Assembly: GCF_002865645.1 (NCBI RefSeq)
Contig: NW_020194626.1
Location: forward strand, 558,001-622,000
Source: Hyaloscypha bicolor E
Lineage: Eukaryota; Ascomycota; Leotiomycetes; Helotiales; Hyaloscyphaceae
Length of the DNA stretch: 64,000 bases
Direction: 5' to 3'
Position numbers and translations under genes: made by a program
Notes under the pieces: generated by a model
The model's database searches: none
Told to the model about the DNA's origin: nothing
Seen by the model: only the letters and a program-made list of their open reading frames with translations
Shown here: one piece after another, positions 22,081 to 34,591 of the stretch
How positions within the stretch are numbered: the first letter of the stretch is position 1
Layout of the letters: every line of letters begins with the position of its first letter

Positions 22081-23499
22081 GCCACTTTTTGCCATTTTTG
22101 GCTAATTTTGGTCCTAATTATCCCTAGATTTCCCCGGGGAAGACAATAATATTGAAGCAGCTTGACTCGCTTTTTTAAGTAGTGGATTATAAATACCGTC
22201 AACATTTCTTACTGTGCGGGGAGGCGTTGTGGTACACAATGTGGGCAACTGTGCAAGTGAGGTTGAGTTCGTTTAAAAAGGGGGTGGGGTTGGAGGGAAG
22301 GGAAGCGAGATTCGATGTCGTGGCTATGACAAACACCAGTGTCATATTATTTGCTTGATATCCTCAGTGTTTTTTAGTTGCGAGGTAGGGTGCATAAGTA
22401 GTCACAAAAGACTCTGGGACGTCATAATGACTGCTACAGGCAAATTCAATCCACCAAAATCCGAGACGGCATTAATATGTCATACGGAATTCAATATAGT
22501 GATGATTATGATATCGGCCTTCAATCCATCTTAAACACCAAATGTTTCTTTCAAAAGCTGTCCAATATCATCATTTCCTAGGTATTCTGCAAAGGTCGTG
22601 GTTCTAATCCTATACATCTCCAACGAGCCCACATCAACTTCATAAACCACCGGTATCTTCGCCATATGCAACTGATGCTCTTTTTCACTGTCCCAAGTCC
22701 AAGCTAAATAGATATTCAACTAAACTCTGGAATAGGGGCTTAATAAATTCAGCATTTAAATTTTTTTAAATATTCGAAAAGGTGGACCTTGAGTGTACTA
22801 GGGCTCAAGTGCATTGTTGTGTCGCACGTGACTTAGCTTAGCGCGACACCCTGTATCTTAGTTCTCGAGCTCCCCGCTCCTTCTTCCCTCTTTAGACGTA
22901 CATACACACACCCAATACAGCTGATTCTGCATCCAGAACACCAGCCACGGGTCGTGATATGCATATTCCGTCTGAGAATACCTGAAATAATGCAACTTGA
23001 CTTGGGACATTCGGTGCCACTTTTCCTGTCCACTGCAAGGCTGGATTTGGTCTCTTTGAAATTGAAGCGTCTCAGGGGAGTCCGTATTGCTGAGACTCTT
23101 TCTGAGCTCTGCTCGGTTCGCACGAATTTCACATCACGCGATATGACCATTTTCACCCGCTGGAAGTCTCAAGCGTGGGCTCGGAGCATATTCTATTTAC
23201 GTCGTTCAATCATATATCATATACAAAGAATACCATAACATTTCAAACTAATTTATTGTCACACAAGAGCACGTGGGCCCCACTGCGTGTCTATCTCACG
23301 TGGTTCAGGGGCTTAGCCCCTGAGCTCGTTTCAGCTTATATAAGCTCTCCGGAGTACCCAAATTCAAGTTTTTTAGAGTCCTTTGCGTCAGACATCCATT
23401 GAATCAGTTTTTTGTTCATTCCTAAACCCAGTGCCCCACCCTGTCTACTCCAATTTATTCCCAATCCTTTCTAATACCATACCAAAAGCGAAGGGAGAT
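22081..23499. other. intergenic region with a dispersed repeat copy
   Basis: No recognisable gene. A 62-codon minus-strand frame at 22531-22719 has coding-like composition but no partner exons I can place. The repeat TTGGGACATT..GTGCC appears at 22996-23031. Positions 23260-23400 have a TATATAAG box and a palindromic GGGGCTTAGCCCC, and look like a former promoter or LTR fragment. Confidence 0.35.
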
Positions 23500-24935
23500 T
23501 TATACCGTGGCTGCAACTGCGGCAGCGGCCTTGGCCTGGAAATTTGAGTCAGTATTGATCGTTTGAAATTTCAAGGGCGAGAGGGCGAGGCATTAAGGGA
23601 AATAGGGGGAAGTGCGGTGGGAAACGTACAGCTGCTGCCTTCGCCTTAGCTGCCTTCCCCTTTTTTGCTGCTTGGGTCGCCGTCGCCGCTGGAGCGACTC
23701 CTGCGGCGGCCTGTCGGTGGTTAGTAGAGACGGGCCGAGCGGGTTGGGGAACTTACCGATACATCGGTCGCTGTAGCTGCGGCCTGGATGAGATTAGCAT
23801 TTTGATCCACATTTATATGGAGGCTTCGGGGACCACAATTCCAGGCCATGCAGAGGTTGTGTAAGGGGACTTGTGGTAGATAGGAAAAGCGGCACTGAAT
23901 TTTCAATGTCCCAAGTAATATTGGACATTAAATTGGACCCGGAGGGTGAGAATTGTAAGGTTCTAGGACAATATTAAGGGCATAGACATTGCATCTACCA
24001 TAACCCAAGGGACATTCGCTTGGGGGATCGGGAATACCTCAGCTTGACTTGGGACATTGAAAGTTCTGTGCCGCTTTTCTTTTCCAGCGCGAAAGAGGGG
24101 GTGGGGGATGGAAAACAACTTACAGCTGCAACGGCACCAGTACCTTTTGCTTTTCCAGCCTTAGCAGCTTTTGCCTTTTTGCCTGCTACTCCAGTTCCAG
24201 AAGCCTGAGAGTTTCAATCAGCTACCATATTCCACAAAGTTGGCCGTGATCGAGACGCGAATCGCTCGATGCGAACGAGGCTAGCTTACGGCTGCGGCTC
24301 CGGCAACTGCTGTACCATTCTTCTTCTTTCGTGCCTCGAGAACGGGTGCGGATCGCAATCCGAGTCCCCCCAAGTTAAGCCCAAGGCCCGCAAGTTCTGA
24401 CTCGAGTTCGCTCAAAATACCCGAAGCACCGCCAGAGCTGGCGGCGGCTGTGGATGAAGGATTCTTGGCGGCAGCAGTACCCTGGTATACGTTAACACGG
24501 AATCTCAAGCTACCAAGTGACTCCCAACGAACCTTCGCCTTCTTCCCAGTCGCTGTGGATGTGGAATTTGAGGCAGCGGCGATGGTGGAATTCGAAGCAC
24601 TAGCCTTTCCGCCTTTGGGAGCCTTTCCTTTCTTTCCAGTGGCACTTGTGCTTGCCGCTAGAGCTGTAGCTGTTTCGTTGGCTAAGAAAGGTAAGCAAAG
24701 TATCGTGTTTGGTTCTATGTGCAACTTACCAGCAGCCTTATTCTTCTTTGGTGAACGAGCGAAAACTTCTGAGACTGGTCTGCGTCAGCGATGTTTTTCT
24801 CATAGCAGCGAGATGCTCACCAACTGCCAGAGGTTCCCGAGCCTTAAGACCATCTTCAGATGAAGGAAGAGCTCGACCTGAAACAAGAGAGGCCGAGATG
24901 GCAAGAAATGTGAGAATGGATCCAAAGTTCTTCAT
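23500..24935 (-). CDS. secreted Ala/Lys-rich low-complexity protein (seven exons, 256 aa)
   Basis: Exons on the minus strand are 24935-24821, 24768-24730, 24681-24290, 24204-24124, 23783-23757, 23710-23630 and 23535-23500. Together they give 771 bases with consistent phases. Residues 1-20 form a clear signal peptide (MKNFGSILTFLAISASLVSG), followed by a propeptide-like stretch. The mature part is rich in Ala, Lys, Gly, Ser and Thr, with repeated GKKGKAPKGGK, GKKAKAAKAGKAKG and KKGKAAKAKAAA blocks. One ordered-looking segment (WESLGSLRFRVNVYQG) lies in exon 3. Exons 4 to 7 are phase-0 modules of 81, 27, 81 and 36 bases. Dibasic sites could be cut by a Kex2-type protease. I do not recognise a family; a cationic cell-wall or effector-like protein is inference only. 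Confidence 0.65.
23883..24083. repeat. inverted copies of a dispersed repeat inside an intron
   Basis: The sequence CTTGACTTGGGACATTGAAA..GTGCCGCTTTTC at 24042-24083 recurs in inverted orientation at 23914-23883. Both copies lie in the longest intron (23784-24123) of the secreted-protein gene. Related copies lie at 22996-23031 and 28938-28980. The pair resembles the ends of a small MITE of about 200 bp. Confidence 0.5.
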
Positions 24936-26374
24936 AACGATAGATTGAAAAGTGAGTAGCATCAAGCTATTCGGGTCTGAAAGAATGTAAAAGTATGGAG
25001 CACAGCTATTACCAGTTAGCACTTGTCACTGCCAAGATTCGGGTCAACATACCTCTTTGAAATGATATACAAATGGCCTGCACGTGAGAAAGAAAGAATG
25101 GGATGGGAAACAAGACTCGATTATGCGGAGGCTTGGTCTTATACCCACACATGATTTCCTGTGGGTCACGGGATTCGCAAGATCACCCATCGAGATCTGA
25201 TGAAACGATAAGCTATGGAAGAAAATAAGAAATGGGTATCTGATCCGTGACTCGTCTGATCTACATCTGAAAGTAGAACTAGGTCCCTCGGATGACAGAT
25301 GTCAAAACTGAGGAACGAATGAACTGTGTTGAACAGGGCATGAGCGATCGGAGTAGCCGGAAATAGGGCACACCCGAAGAGGTCTAAGAGGAGTTAGAAA
25401 CGTTGTTCAACCAGCTACCCATTCACAGTGACATATCGTTCTCCACCCCGAGGCCAGATTAGGTCGAACGGCGACCTTGACAGGGTAGGTTCAGACATGA
25501 AGGGATGGAGAGGCACTGAATGTTCCAGAGCTGAGCGGTACTTCGAAACGAGGTCTTTCCAGATTAGACAGGACATGATGTGGGATCGCGGGTGCGGCTC
25601 TCTGAAGAAATGGATGTTCCCGTTGTTGGCTGTACAGGGGGCCGAGGCCCAAACGGACGCTCAAACACTCTCGGCTCCAAGAGCAATTGCAAAACAACCA
25701 AGACATGGTCACCACTCTTAGCCCCACCAGAATGAGCTCTGATTCTCCGGAGCGCATACCAGCCGAGTCTGGTTCTCCGTTTTCTCTTGCGGTGGCATCC
25801 AATGGGATCCTGTCCGGGTGCGCCTGTGCGATGTCGACTTCAGCAAGACAAGAAACGTCTCTGATGCCCAGCCACCGATCATACAGAAATAGAATAAACA
25901 AGTCTTGACAGTTTTTCACAGCGGGTTAGCGACTTGGCAAAACAATTCAAAAGATATCAGATCGATCGATTGGCAGAAAGAGTTCAGATGTCTCAGCAGA
26001 GGGAAGGTTCACCTAAACTCGCTTCGAATTGCATGACACTGCCGATGATCTTTCAGGCACCCAGAGGAAGCGAGCGATGGTGATATGATCGGCTAATAAT
26101 ACTAGAAGAAGGATGCCATTTGCAATACTTATGCTTATTTCCTGTGGAGACATTCTCGTCCGAAAGAATGAAGTCGTTCAAAGCCGAAAGTAGCCTTTGT
26201 GGAAAAGTGGCCAATCACCACCAGCCAAAATCAAAGCCGGAAATCGGCGGCACACCGCAACCGAGTCCCGAGGCCGCCTACAGTAGATATGGCATTGGAG
26301 CTTGCCGTCGGCATCATGGAGTTTAAGAGGAAGCAATTGTCAACAACAACAAGGCAATGCCGTGACAATTCACA
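24936..26374. other. divergent promoter region
   Basis: The region lies between the secreted-protein gene (minus) and the ETF dehydrogenase gene (plus). Several open frames of 70 to 140 codons overlap here on both strands, but none has coding-like composition, splice partners or a family I recognise. I treat it as regulatory DNA plus 5' leaders. Confidence 0.4.
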
Positions 26375-28349
26375 ATGGCTTCTTCCAGGTCTGTCACTGC
26401 GTCTCTGCAGCGTACTCTGGTGAGGCGGAATCCCATCAGAGTCACGACTCAGGTCTCACGAAGGTGCTTCCAAACAAATTCTATCTTGACTCGCCCCCGC
26501 ACAGGCTTGAAATGCCTTCCCCAAGAACGAGCCTTTTCCGTTTCGGTCCCACGAAGGCTGGCAGATTCTAATGATGGCTTTGATCCCAAGTCCATTGACC
26601 GAGAGAGCGACGAGGTTGATGTATGTATAATTGGTGGAGGTAAGCTTGTCTGGCATGTCCACGAGGCCAGTATTGACATTCCCAGGTCCTGCTGGATTAA
26701 GTGCGGCAATTCGACTGAAGCAATTGGCAAATGAAGCTGGAAATGAGGACTTCCGGGTTTTGCTGCTGGAGAAGGCTGGGGAGATTGGAGCACATATTCT
26801 GTCTGGGGCTGTCATAGAACCCACCGCAATCAACGAATTGATCCCAGACTGGCTGGCAGAAGACAACGAAAGCCGCTTCGAACATGCTACACCTGCCACA
26901 GGCGACAAAATGAGATTCCTTACAAAATCGAGCGCGATTCCTATACCTGCACCTCCACAAATGAATAATCATGGCAATTACATTGTTAGTTTGAACCAAT
27001 TCACCAAATGGCTGGGAGACAGTGCAGAGGAGGTTGGAGTTGAAGTATACCCTGGTTTTGCTGCTTCGGAAGTGCTATATAAGCCTGATGGATCTGTCAA
27101 AGGTGTCGCCACCAACGATTTAGGGATCTCGAGACAAGGAAAGCCAAAAGACAACTTCGAGAGAGGCATGGAATTCCACGCCAGGATTACCCTTTTTGCG
27201 GAAGGTTGCCATGGAAGTCTCACAAAACGAATTATAAAGAAATTTGATCTACGAAGTGAGAGCCAGCCTCAAACTTATGGACTCGGGATAAAGGAAGTCT
27301 GGGAGGTACAACCGGAAAAGTTCCAAAAGGGTCAGGTCGTGCACTCTTTGGGCTATCCCCTACCTGCGGATACGTATGGCGGGGGCTGGATGTATCATTT
27401 TGGTGATAATCTTGTGAGCATCGGTTTGGTTGTTGGACTCGACTACCCCAACCCTTGGCTGTCTCCATATGGCGAATTTCAAAAGATGAAACACCACCCA
27501 CTCTACAAATCTGTTCTTGAAGGTGGCAAATGCATCTCTTACGGCGCACGAGCTCTCAACGAAGGTGGATTCCAATCGATACCGAAGGTCGCCTTCCCAG
27601 GTGGTGCTTTGATAGGTGATACTGCTGGATTCCTGAATGTACCCAAAATCAAGGGCACTCATACTGCTATGAAATCAGGGATGCTCGCAGCAGAAGCAAC
27701 CTGGACAGCTCTCGGCAATACGGATAGTGGAACAATATTCCTCTACGACTACGAAGATGCGCTTCGAAAGTCAAGTATCTGGAAAGAGTTGAAGGCAGTT
27801 CGCAACATGCGGCCATCCTTCCACAGCCCACTCAAGCTCTACGGCGGTATCATGTATTCCGGACTCGAAGCATACATTTTGAGGGGCAAAGTCCCTTGGA
27901 CGCTCAAGCACAAGGGCACAGATTATGCTGCTACAAAGCCAGCAGACCAATGTACGAAAATCGAATACGAGAAGCCGGATGGCAAGATCAGCTTTGATAT
28001 CTTGACGAGTGTGAGTCGAACAGGAACCAATCACGAGGAAGATCAACCTGTGCATTTGCAAGTCAAAGACTGGGAGAAGCATGCCCAAATGGAGTGGCCT
28101 AAGTACAAAGGCATTGAGAATCGATTCTGCCCTGCGGGCGTGTATGAGTATGTGGAGGATGAGGCGAAGGATATTGGGGTGCGGTTCCAAATTAATGCTC
28201 AGAAGTAAGTCCCAGCTCTGCCAAGGGGAATTTTGGCTAACCTGCTCAGTTGCATCCATTGCAAGACCTGTGATATCAAGGTCCCCGATCAGGACATAAA
28301 CTGGCAAACGCCACAAGGGGGAGAGGGTCCAAAATATTTCATGACATAA
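26375..28349 (+). CDS. ETFDH: electron-transfer flavoprotein:ubiquinone oxidoreductase, mitochondrial (627 aa)
   Basis: Exons 26375-26639, 26686-28204 and 28250-28349 join in phase to 628 codons, matching the usual 600 to 640 residues. The N-terminus is an Arg/Ser-rich mitochondrial presequence of about 65 residues. [17 protein letters not shown]-binding motif spans the first intron, and a [10 protein letters not shown] block typical of the family follows. The carboxy end has the cysteines of the 4Fe-4S cluster: one in FCPAGVYEY and three in [10 protein letters not shown], the latter encoded in exon 3. The enzyme passes electrons from ETF (fatty-acid and amino-acid oxidation) to ubiquinone at the inner membrane. 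It is the yeast CIR2 counterpart. I see no defect. Confidence 0.95.
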
Positions 28350-30201
28350 GCCGAAGCCACCAGAGGACGGACAGACACTACAGAAATTCTTGTATATATG
28401 CTTTTGGCTCGGACTAGAGTACATACAGGCAACGAAATTTATCCCACCAACATCAGACATTCGAATTGACGGTTCCATCTCTTCAGAATCTCTCTCATCA
28501 GCTTCGTTTACCTCAATTAGCCGGGACGGCTATTGGAATGCGAATGAACCATCCCCAATAGGTACATTGAGAACGTATCACGTGATCAACACGACACACC
28601 GACCCAAAGAACTCTAAGTGAAGCTGGTCAGTTGAAGACTATGACGAAACATAATTGTGGGAAGGTGTGGAAAGCTGAACAAGGCAAATGTCAAGCACTT
28701 GAGCCTTCGTGATCTCGTGACAGTTCCAGCTCTCCTTCCCGAAACGACAACTTGCACGCCCGACGATAGACAGAAAAGCGGTAATTTCCAATATCCGAAG
28801 TCTACCTGGACATTACAAATACGTCATCTCATAAGTACACATAAGGTATTGTACATTCAAAGTCTAGTCTCTTAAATATCTCGGAAATTCAAGAATATCA
28901 TCATTTCCTGTCCTTGCAAATTCAAATAAAGGTAAAATCTTGATTTGGGACATTAAAATTTAGTGCCACTCGATCTGTCCGTCGCGGAATCGCCTTAAGT
29001 GAGGAAGGAGTTCGCCCTTGCTATGCTCAATTCCCAATTCTCAAATTCTCAAAGCTGGATCGTGAGCACTCCCACGACTAGGCTCACAGCTTCATGCAGA
29101 CTCCTTATCTATGTCTTCCTTTGCCTTCTAGGGGAAGAGGAGATGAAATTGAATGCACATTGGTCTCTACCTGGCGCAGAGAAGTCATACAATACAATAT
29201 CGAAGTTGATGTCTTGCAATCACTGTTCCCTTCGAAGGTATTGGGTGGTGTGGTGGGGTATTCTCTCCTCTGAGCGTTCCATTTGTTTTCAGTTGGCTCA
29301 CCAGAGCAGTCATCTCACACGAGGGGGATACGCTCCATCTCAGGGCTAGCTTGCTTTCGAGCCTCCACATGCATCTGCCCAAGAGCTACACGCTCCGCAT
29401 GATGTTCCGTGATCCAGTTGATCAGCATGAAATTGAGAATTGTACCTTTGTTGTATTTATAGCGTCCACTAAACACGTCAACTCCTGTCTCTTCATTCAC
29501 TTTCACAATGGTATCATTGAGAGAAATTATAAATAGTCCTAAACTGGATTCGACCATCAAAATAAACAGCAAATATTGTTTGTCGAGCTTTCTTAGTGCG
29601 GCGCTCGAGTGGGACAGAATTCCGCGTGCATGTATATTTTGGTCGAGTATTCGGGCCATGGTCAAATCAATATTACCTCGTGGGGTTGAAGACAAAAGTT
29701 CTCTAGGGCTACGACCTAGCCTCGAAGATCTGAAATTTGTACTCAGTTTTGATAATTTGGTCGACATCATGCGTCGGATAAACTGACTTCGTTCAGTTGT
29801 AAAAAAGATGTCGTGGGAAGAGCCTTGCTATCTCCTGATAACATTGCAAGGGACGAACGCCACCCAGCAGCCTCAGCCTCAGCATCAAAATTGAAGGTAG
29901 AGCAAAATTATGCATTTCTCAACCTCGTTGCACCTTGTCTTGTTAAACATTGACTTGAGATCGACTTGATCAATTCTGGCCATTTCGATCCTTCACAACA
30001 TCAGCGAAGTGAGAGTAGTGGCTTCTACATTCCTGTCACGTGACCTGGAGTGTCTCGTTGAGCACTTCTTTAAGTGAAAGATGGTTATTTTGCTATGATA
30101 AAACAAATGTGGATGCGTCTAAATTCTCTTTACATTTGTATCTCGAAATCCCTCCTAAACGATTCTCATCCTCCTCTACCTGCACCAATTTCGCAGTCTC
30201 T
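28350..30201. other. intergenic, with one possible small gene
   Basis: No recognised gene. A dispersed repeat copy (TTGGGACATTAAAATTTAGTGCC type) lies at 28938-28980. A 151-codon minus-strand frame at 29770-29315 is listed separately. The rest shows no structure I can support. Confidence 0.4.
29315..29770 (-). CDS. hypothetical protein, 151 aa (doubtful)
   Basis: Uninterrupted frame from an ATG at 29770, with a basic Ser/Arg-rich start and a hydrophobic stretch LLFILMVESSLGLFIISL near the middle. It is the longest frame in this gap. I recognise no domain, and an intron inside it cannot be ruled out. It could be a chance frame. Confidence 0.25.
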   Translation of the reverse strand: MMSTKLSKLSTNFRSSRLGRSPRELLSSTPRGNIDLTMARILDQNIHARGILSHSSAALRKLDKQYLLFILMVESSLGLFIISLNDTIVKVNEETGVDVFSGRYKYNKGTILNFMLINWITEHHAERVALGQMHVEARKQASPEMERIPLV

Positions 30202-31963
30202 CTAGATTGGCGGCCCATGCACCTTGAAGGGATGAGCCTCAGTATTAAACACCCACTGGTTAACACCATTATTTTCAACTTGCCAAGAATTATCCTGCAT
30301 CGGGTCAGCTGTCTTCCCTTTTTACGAAGAGACGAAGGAAACTTACCGGAGCATGAATAAGATACGCATACTTCAACACTTCAGCAAAGAAGAAACTATC
30401 CATGAAATCACTGTATCCACCACCACCGGGCACATTAACATCCTTCAACTCCGCATATCCGCTTCCTACAGCACAGGTCGTGTTGATAGCCACAAACGCA
30501 TCCCACGCCCAATCTCTATACATCTGATCTCCAGTTGCTCTGTAAGCGTAGTAAACGCTCTCGAGGTACTCAGGACGGAGCACGTAGTCACTGGCTGTGA
30601 TATAGAAGCCTGATTTCTTGTAGAACGCTTGCTGGTCAGCAGGTGGGGGCGGGTTTTTTGTGTCGTTGGCAGCAGTTGAATTTTCGACCCATTGGAAGAC
30701 TTCTGGACCAATGCCAGTCGCTGTACTGGCGTAGGTGTCGTGGCAGCCGTTAACGAGAGCAATGCCAAAGTCGACATATTTTTGCTCTTTGAGGACCAGA
30801 CCGCCCAGGATGAAGGACCCACCGTCGAAGCAGGCCACTTTTCGGGTCGTTAGTACGTGATAATATTAAGAGGGAGTTGCCTTACGATGCTGGGAATAGA
30901 AGATCCGCTCCTGCCCATCATAAATCGCAAGAAAGGCAATATCAGGTCGCGTCGAGGGATGGCTAGCCAGGTGTGCAATTGACGAGTCGGCGGCCAGCAT
31001 CCAGCGGTCCTTGTAAATGGAGAATCGAGTCGAGTCGTAGACGTACATCTTGATGAGGTACTCGTAGAAGCTGTCATCACCGCCAACCCAGCCGCCAACA
31101 GCGTCCTCGAATTGACCCGTTGTCAGATTCACCTTTGTGCCTATGAGTCCTGGCCACGGCTCAGATGAGGCTGGTTGAGGAGCCAGGAGATACGATTCTC
31201 CCTTTTGGGACAGTTCCGCGTATGTCTGATTTCCAGTGAGATCAGACAAGTGCGTCCATTCTAAAACAAGTGTACCGATTGTAGCAATGCCGTTGTTGGT
31301 GGAGCTATCGGTACCGGATGGGAAGATCAGGTTATTACTTGGGACCCCACTAGGTGTGTCGAAAGCATAGGCGAGGTTGTTAGCAAGGCGCGTTGCTTGC
31401 TTGAGGAGATCGTCCACTGCTGTAGCGTTTTTTGCTAAATTTGACAGAGGCCCTTTCAGGAAGTCATAACCTGTTTGAATGAGCCTTGGCCCCCTATTAC
31501 ATGATTTTCATCCTTACCGGAAAGCATTCCACCCATGTAGCGAATGGTGGTCTCGAAAAGAGAGACTCCATTAGCTGTGTGATCGAAGTCAATAGTGGGA
31601 ATGTAATCCAAGATTGTATTGACGATATCTGGAAGTTGCATTACACAAGCGGTGCTGAAAGCATCCACAGCACTCGCTCCCCAGCCATTTCTGTAAATCA
31701 TCAGCCTAAACATCCTGAATTTTGAATGAAGTAAGTACGCACCTGGAGTCGCTGAAGCCATTAGAGACAGGGTGCAACTCATCGTGTGGGAAAGCATATT
31801 GTTTATAGCCATCCCAAGCATGCACAAATGCTGCCTTCACGGCATCTGCTCTGTCTCGGTTCAAGGTATGATTGTCAGCTCCCGGGGGATTGCTGTGAGG
31901 AAGAGCCAAGGCGGGCAAGGCAAGCACAGCAACCAACGGCACAGCTAATCTCGAGTAATGCAT
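30202..31963 (-). CDS. GH47 class I alpha-1,2-mannosidase (five exons, 520 aa)
   Basis: Exons on the minus strand are 31963-31743, 31690-31518, 31470-30886, 30837-30347 and 30294-30202, with consistent phases and GT..AG borders. A signal peptide (about residues 5-21, [17 protein letters not shown]) is followed by the GH47 fold. Recognisable blocks are [48 protein letters not shown] and [18 protein letters not shown]; near the end FNTEAHPF supplies the calcium-binding Thr-Glu-Ala region. The enzyme trims Man9 to Man5-type N-glycans. A cleavable signal peptide and no strong transmembrane anchor fit the secreted fungal msdS type. Several N-glycosylation sequons are present. No defects seen. Confidence 0.92.
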
Positions 31964-32701
31964 AGTCAATTGGGGTAGTTGCAACCTCTCAATTATTCCC
32001 TGACCAATTCGCTGAGTGCTCGTCCTATGAGGACAGATTTTGTACAAGAACAACTCGCTGTAGAACAGAACTGCGAGAGAATCAAGGCAACTCGATTATA
32101 TACCGTACAAACCCAGCTTAGTAGGGTTACCCCTCCTTCCTAGAAGGATCGCAATGCGCCCTGCCTTACTGCTCACTTGAGCATCTTCAATCCTTCTGCC
32201 TTCATGCTTTCGGACCGGTGAATAAGTACCGAAGATCTCTCCATAAATTCGCTGTCCCATGAACAATCCTGGAGCCATCTGGTCATGAGAGTGGCTCCTT
32301 TTCCTGACAGAAACTCAAATTGAGGAAACTCCACAACCGCTAAGGAATCGCAACTTCTGCAATTTGCCGCAATTAGAGAAACCGTGCGCGGCATGGATGC
32401 ACAATATTCCTGGCGGAATTCTGGGGTCGTTGATCACCAAACCGGGGGATCGTTAATGAGCTTCCGCAATGAGCTTAGGCGAGGGCATTACCAAGGGAAA
32501 TCCAAGTAACGTTGTACTAGTTAAACTCTTTCTTGCGTCGCATTAAAATTCGATAGCGGCGGATGTTGGCCCTCGTGAGGATTGATGCGAGTTCAAAATG
32601 AAGTCCCGGAAGTTTATGTGTTCGGGGTATATGATTAGTTGGTGCCTCCCCCATTTCAAGTTAAACACCATCAAAATCACTTCTCGCGATCACATCTCAA
32701 A
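31964..32701. other. intergenic
   Basis: Upstream region of the GH47 gene, adjoining the 3' end of the decayed regulator. Only short overlapping frames without family features are present. Confidence 0.4.
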
Positions 32702-34591
32702 TCACGACAACAAGTAACAGTCCGATGGGCCATCGCCGAATAATTGCCATTTCTCACGCTGCGGCTTTGTTCCCGGAATCAGATATAAAGCCTGAGCAAC
32801 GCCTTTTCCGTGGCCGATAATCTCGAGCATCGAGATCACCCAGTCATGAAGCTCGTCCGAAACTGCCACCGAATTAGTGTGGAGTTTTACTGAAGTTTTA
32901 ATGAGGGCCACGGAGCTGAAGAGCCAGGTTCCCAAGCCATGAATGCATATGCCGGCTGTCGAAACAGCTCCCGTGCTCCCAGATCTCATAGAAGAAATCA
33001 ACAAAGTATTATGAAAATAAGGCTTACCTCCTATCGCACTACCTGCAACTGCGAGAGGGAAAAGGGGCAGAAAACATCTCGACAGTGCTGGCACCCCATT
33101 TTGCTTTGCTTCTTGGAGGAGTGTGGGTTTGTGGAATTGGATGGAAACGCTACTGCATATATCCGCTGCCTGCCTGGAGATGAGGTCGAGTGACTTTGAA
33201 CGTTGAGCAGCATCTTCGCTGGAAAATGGTCCGAGTTGGATCAGCAGCAATTTGTTGACCAGGATTCGACACCACCGATAATGATTGTATATTCTTGCTG
33301 TCCAGAAATCGCGGTACCGATGCGACACGCCCTTGAACATGACTGCTGTTTCCTCCGCGTGCTGTTTGAGCCTGTATCGCCATGACTGGGGAAGCTGCAT
33401 GTCCCATTCCTCCAATTCGGCATCGAGAAGTAGTGCTTCGCGAAGTATGATATCTGAATCGGTCTGAAGTTTGCTCCGGATAGAGGCATGAAAGTTTGTG
33501 AATCGAGAAACGATGTACGCGAGGTCGGTTGCATGGGTATCATCGGCAGTCATCGCTTTTTTGATTTGCGGTGACCACACATTGTTAGGAGGACATGCCT
33601 CCCCCTTTATCAGACATTTGATATACTGCTCAGCAGTTAGGGAGTACAACACAGACCCAGGACAACCAACAACTTACAATAGAGAAGACAAATTGAAGTT
33701 GCATTCGCATCGGTGGCCGTCGTCAGGGTTGTTGGGCAACTATCAGTTTAGGATAGCTGCTCCGCCATTATGATGAACGCCCCAGGATCCACTGCCTCCT
33801 ATTCCATTCACCATCTACCTACAATTAGCACCATTGTAGGAGATTGACTTCAGAATTTACTTCAAAGGCGGCAAGACGCTTGACCGATTTAAAGGCAGTG
33901 TCAAGGTCGGCCTTCGAAGTGTCCTTCAAGGTCAGTGTAATATTTCGTAAGCTTGTCGCATATTTCCCCCGCGCGATGACCATGTCTCGGGGTTCTTTGT
34001 TACATTTGAGAAGCCAGCGTATCCTACCGAGGACACACAGCATTGTTAAAAGCTTGATTGGCAAACAACAACTGCAGGACGGGAATTTTAGGCAAATCAA
34101 TCTTGCCTAATGGATAGTTCGAGTTGATAGTCACATAATTGTCGAAGAAGAATACAACGCCTCGTCAAGGCCTTGAGGGGAGAGTGAACGAATGACAAAG
34201 CCGGCTCTTGGAGCCATAAGGGCCTGGGGGCTTCCGCTAGGAGGTGTTACCGAAGAAGTCGGAGAACTGGGAGGAGACGAACCAGAGCTGCTGGTCGACA
34301 CTTTTTAACCGGATGAAGATATCCGATGTTCAGGTGTGCTTCTGGGGACTTTTGCTTTGCGGACGACCTTCTGGCTTTCATCCCGAAAGCGGAGGGACGA
34401 TTGGTCCTGGTAAAATAGGTAAGCCTTCGAAGCCCTCAGACATTGTGAGCATGCGGGGATGAGCTGATCACACTGCAAGACATCGAGAATGAGCATTGAG
34501 TCAGAATATCTCATGGAGGATAAGACAGTACCTTGATTCTCTGAATCCTACAGCATTGGCAGCCTTTGCTCGGCTTGCCTCAGAACACCAT
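32702..34591 (-). pseudogene. Zn2Cys6 fungal transcription factor, decayed
   Basis: On the minus strand a Zn2Cys6 regulator can be followed throughout. A GKPSKGCQ.C..QRIK block (34580-34530) is spliced to CDQLIPACSQCLRA (from about 34470). Then comes a FRDES..VVRKAK block, the middle regulator region (33825-34040), a WGVHHNGGAAIL block near 33740, and a 316-codon carboxy part (33652-32702) with a probable 165-bp intron at 33027-32863. It is broken: codon 4 is TGA (34582-34580), the sixth zinc ligand (normally CPGY) reads LFY, and near 33720-33680 the frame shifts and meets another TGA. This class usually controls local metabolic genes; the decayed polysaccharide genes next to it may have been its targets. 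Confidence 0.65.

Noticed and set aside
22810..23400. Possible further LTR fragments with CACGTG words and a TATATAAG box
   Set aside because: Layout recalls the solo LTR family, but no TG..CA ends or target duplication could be found.
25428..25919. Overlapping frames on both strands
   Set aside because: Mutually overlapping, no splice partners, no recognisable motifs; read as promoter DNA.
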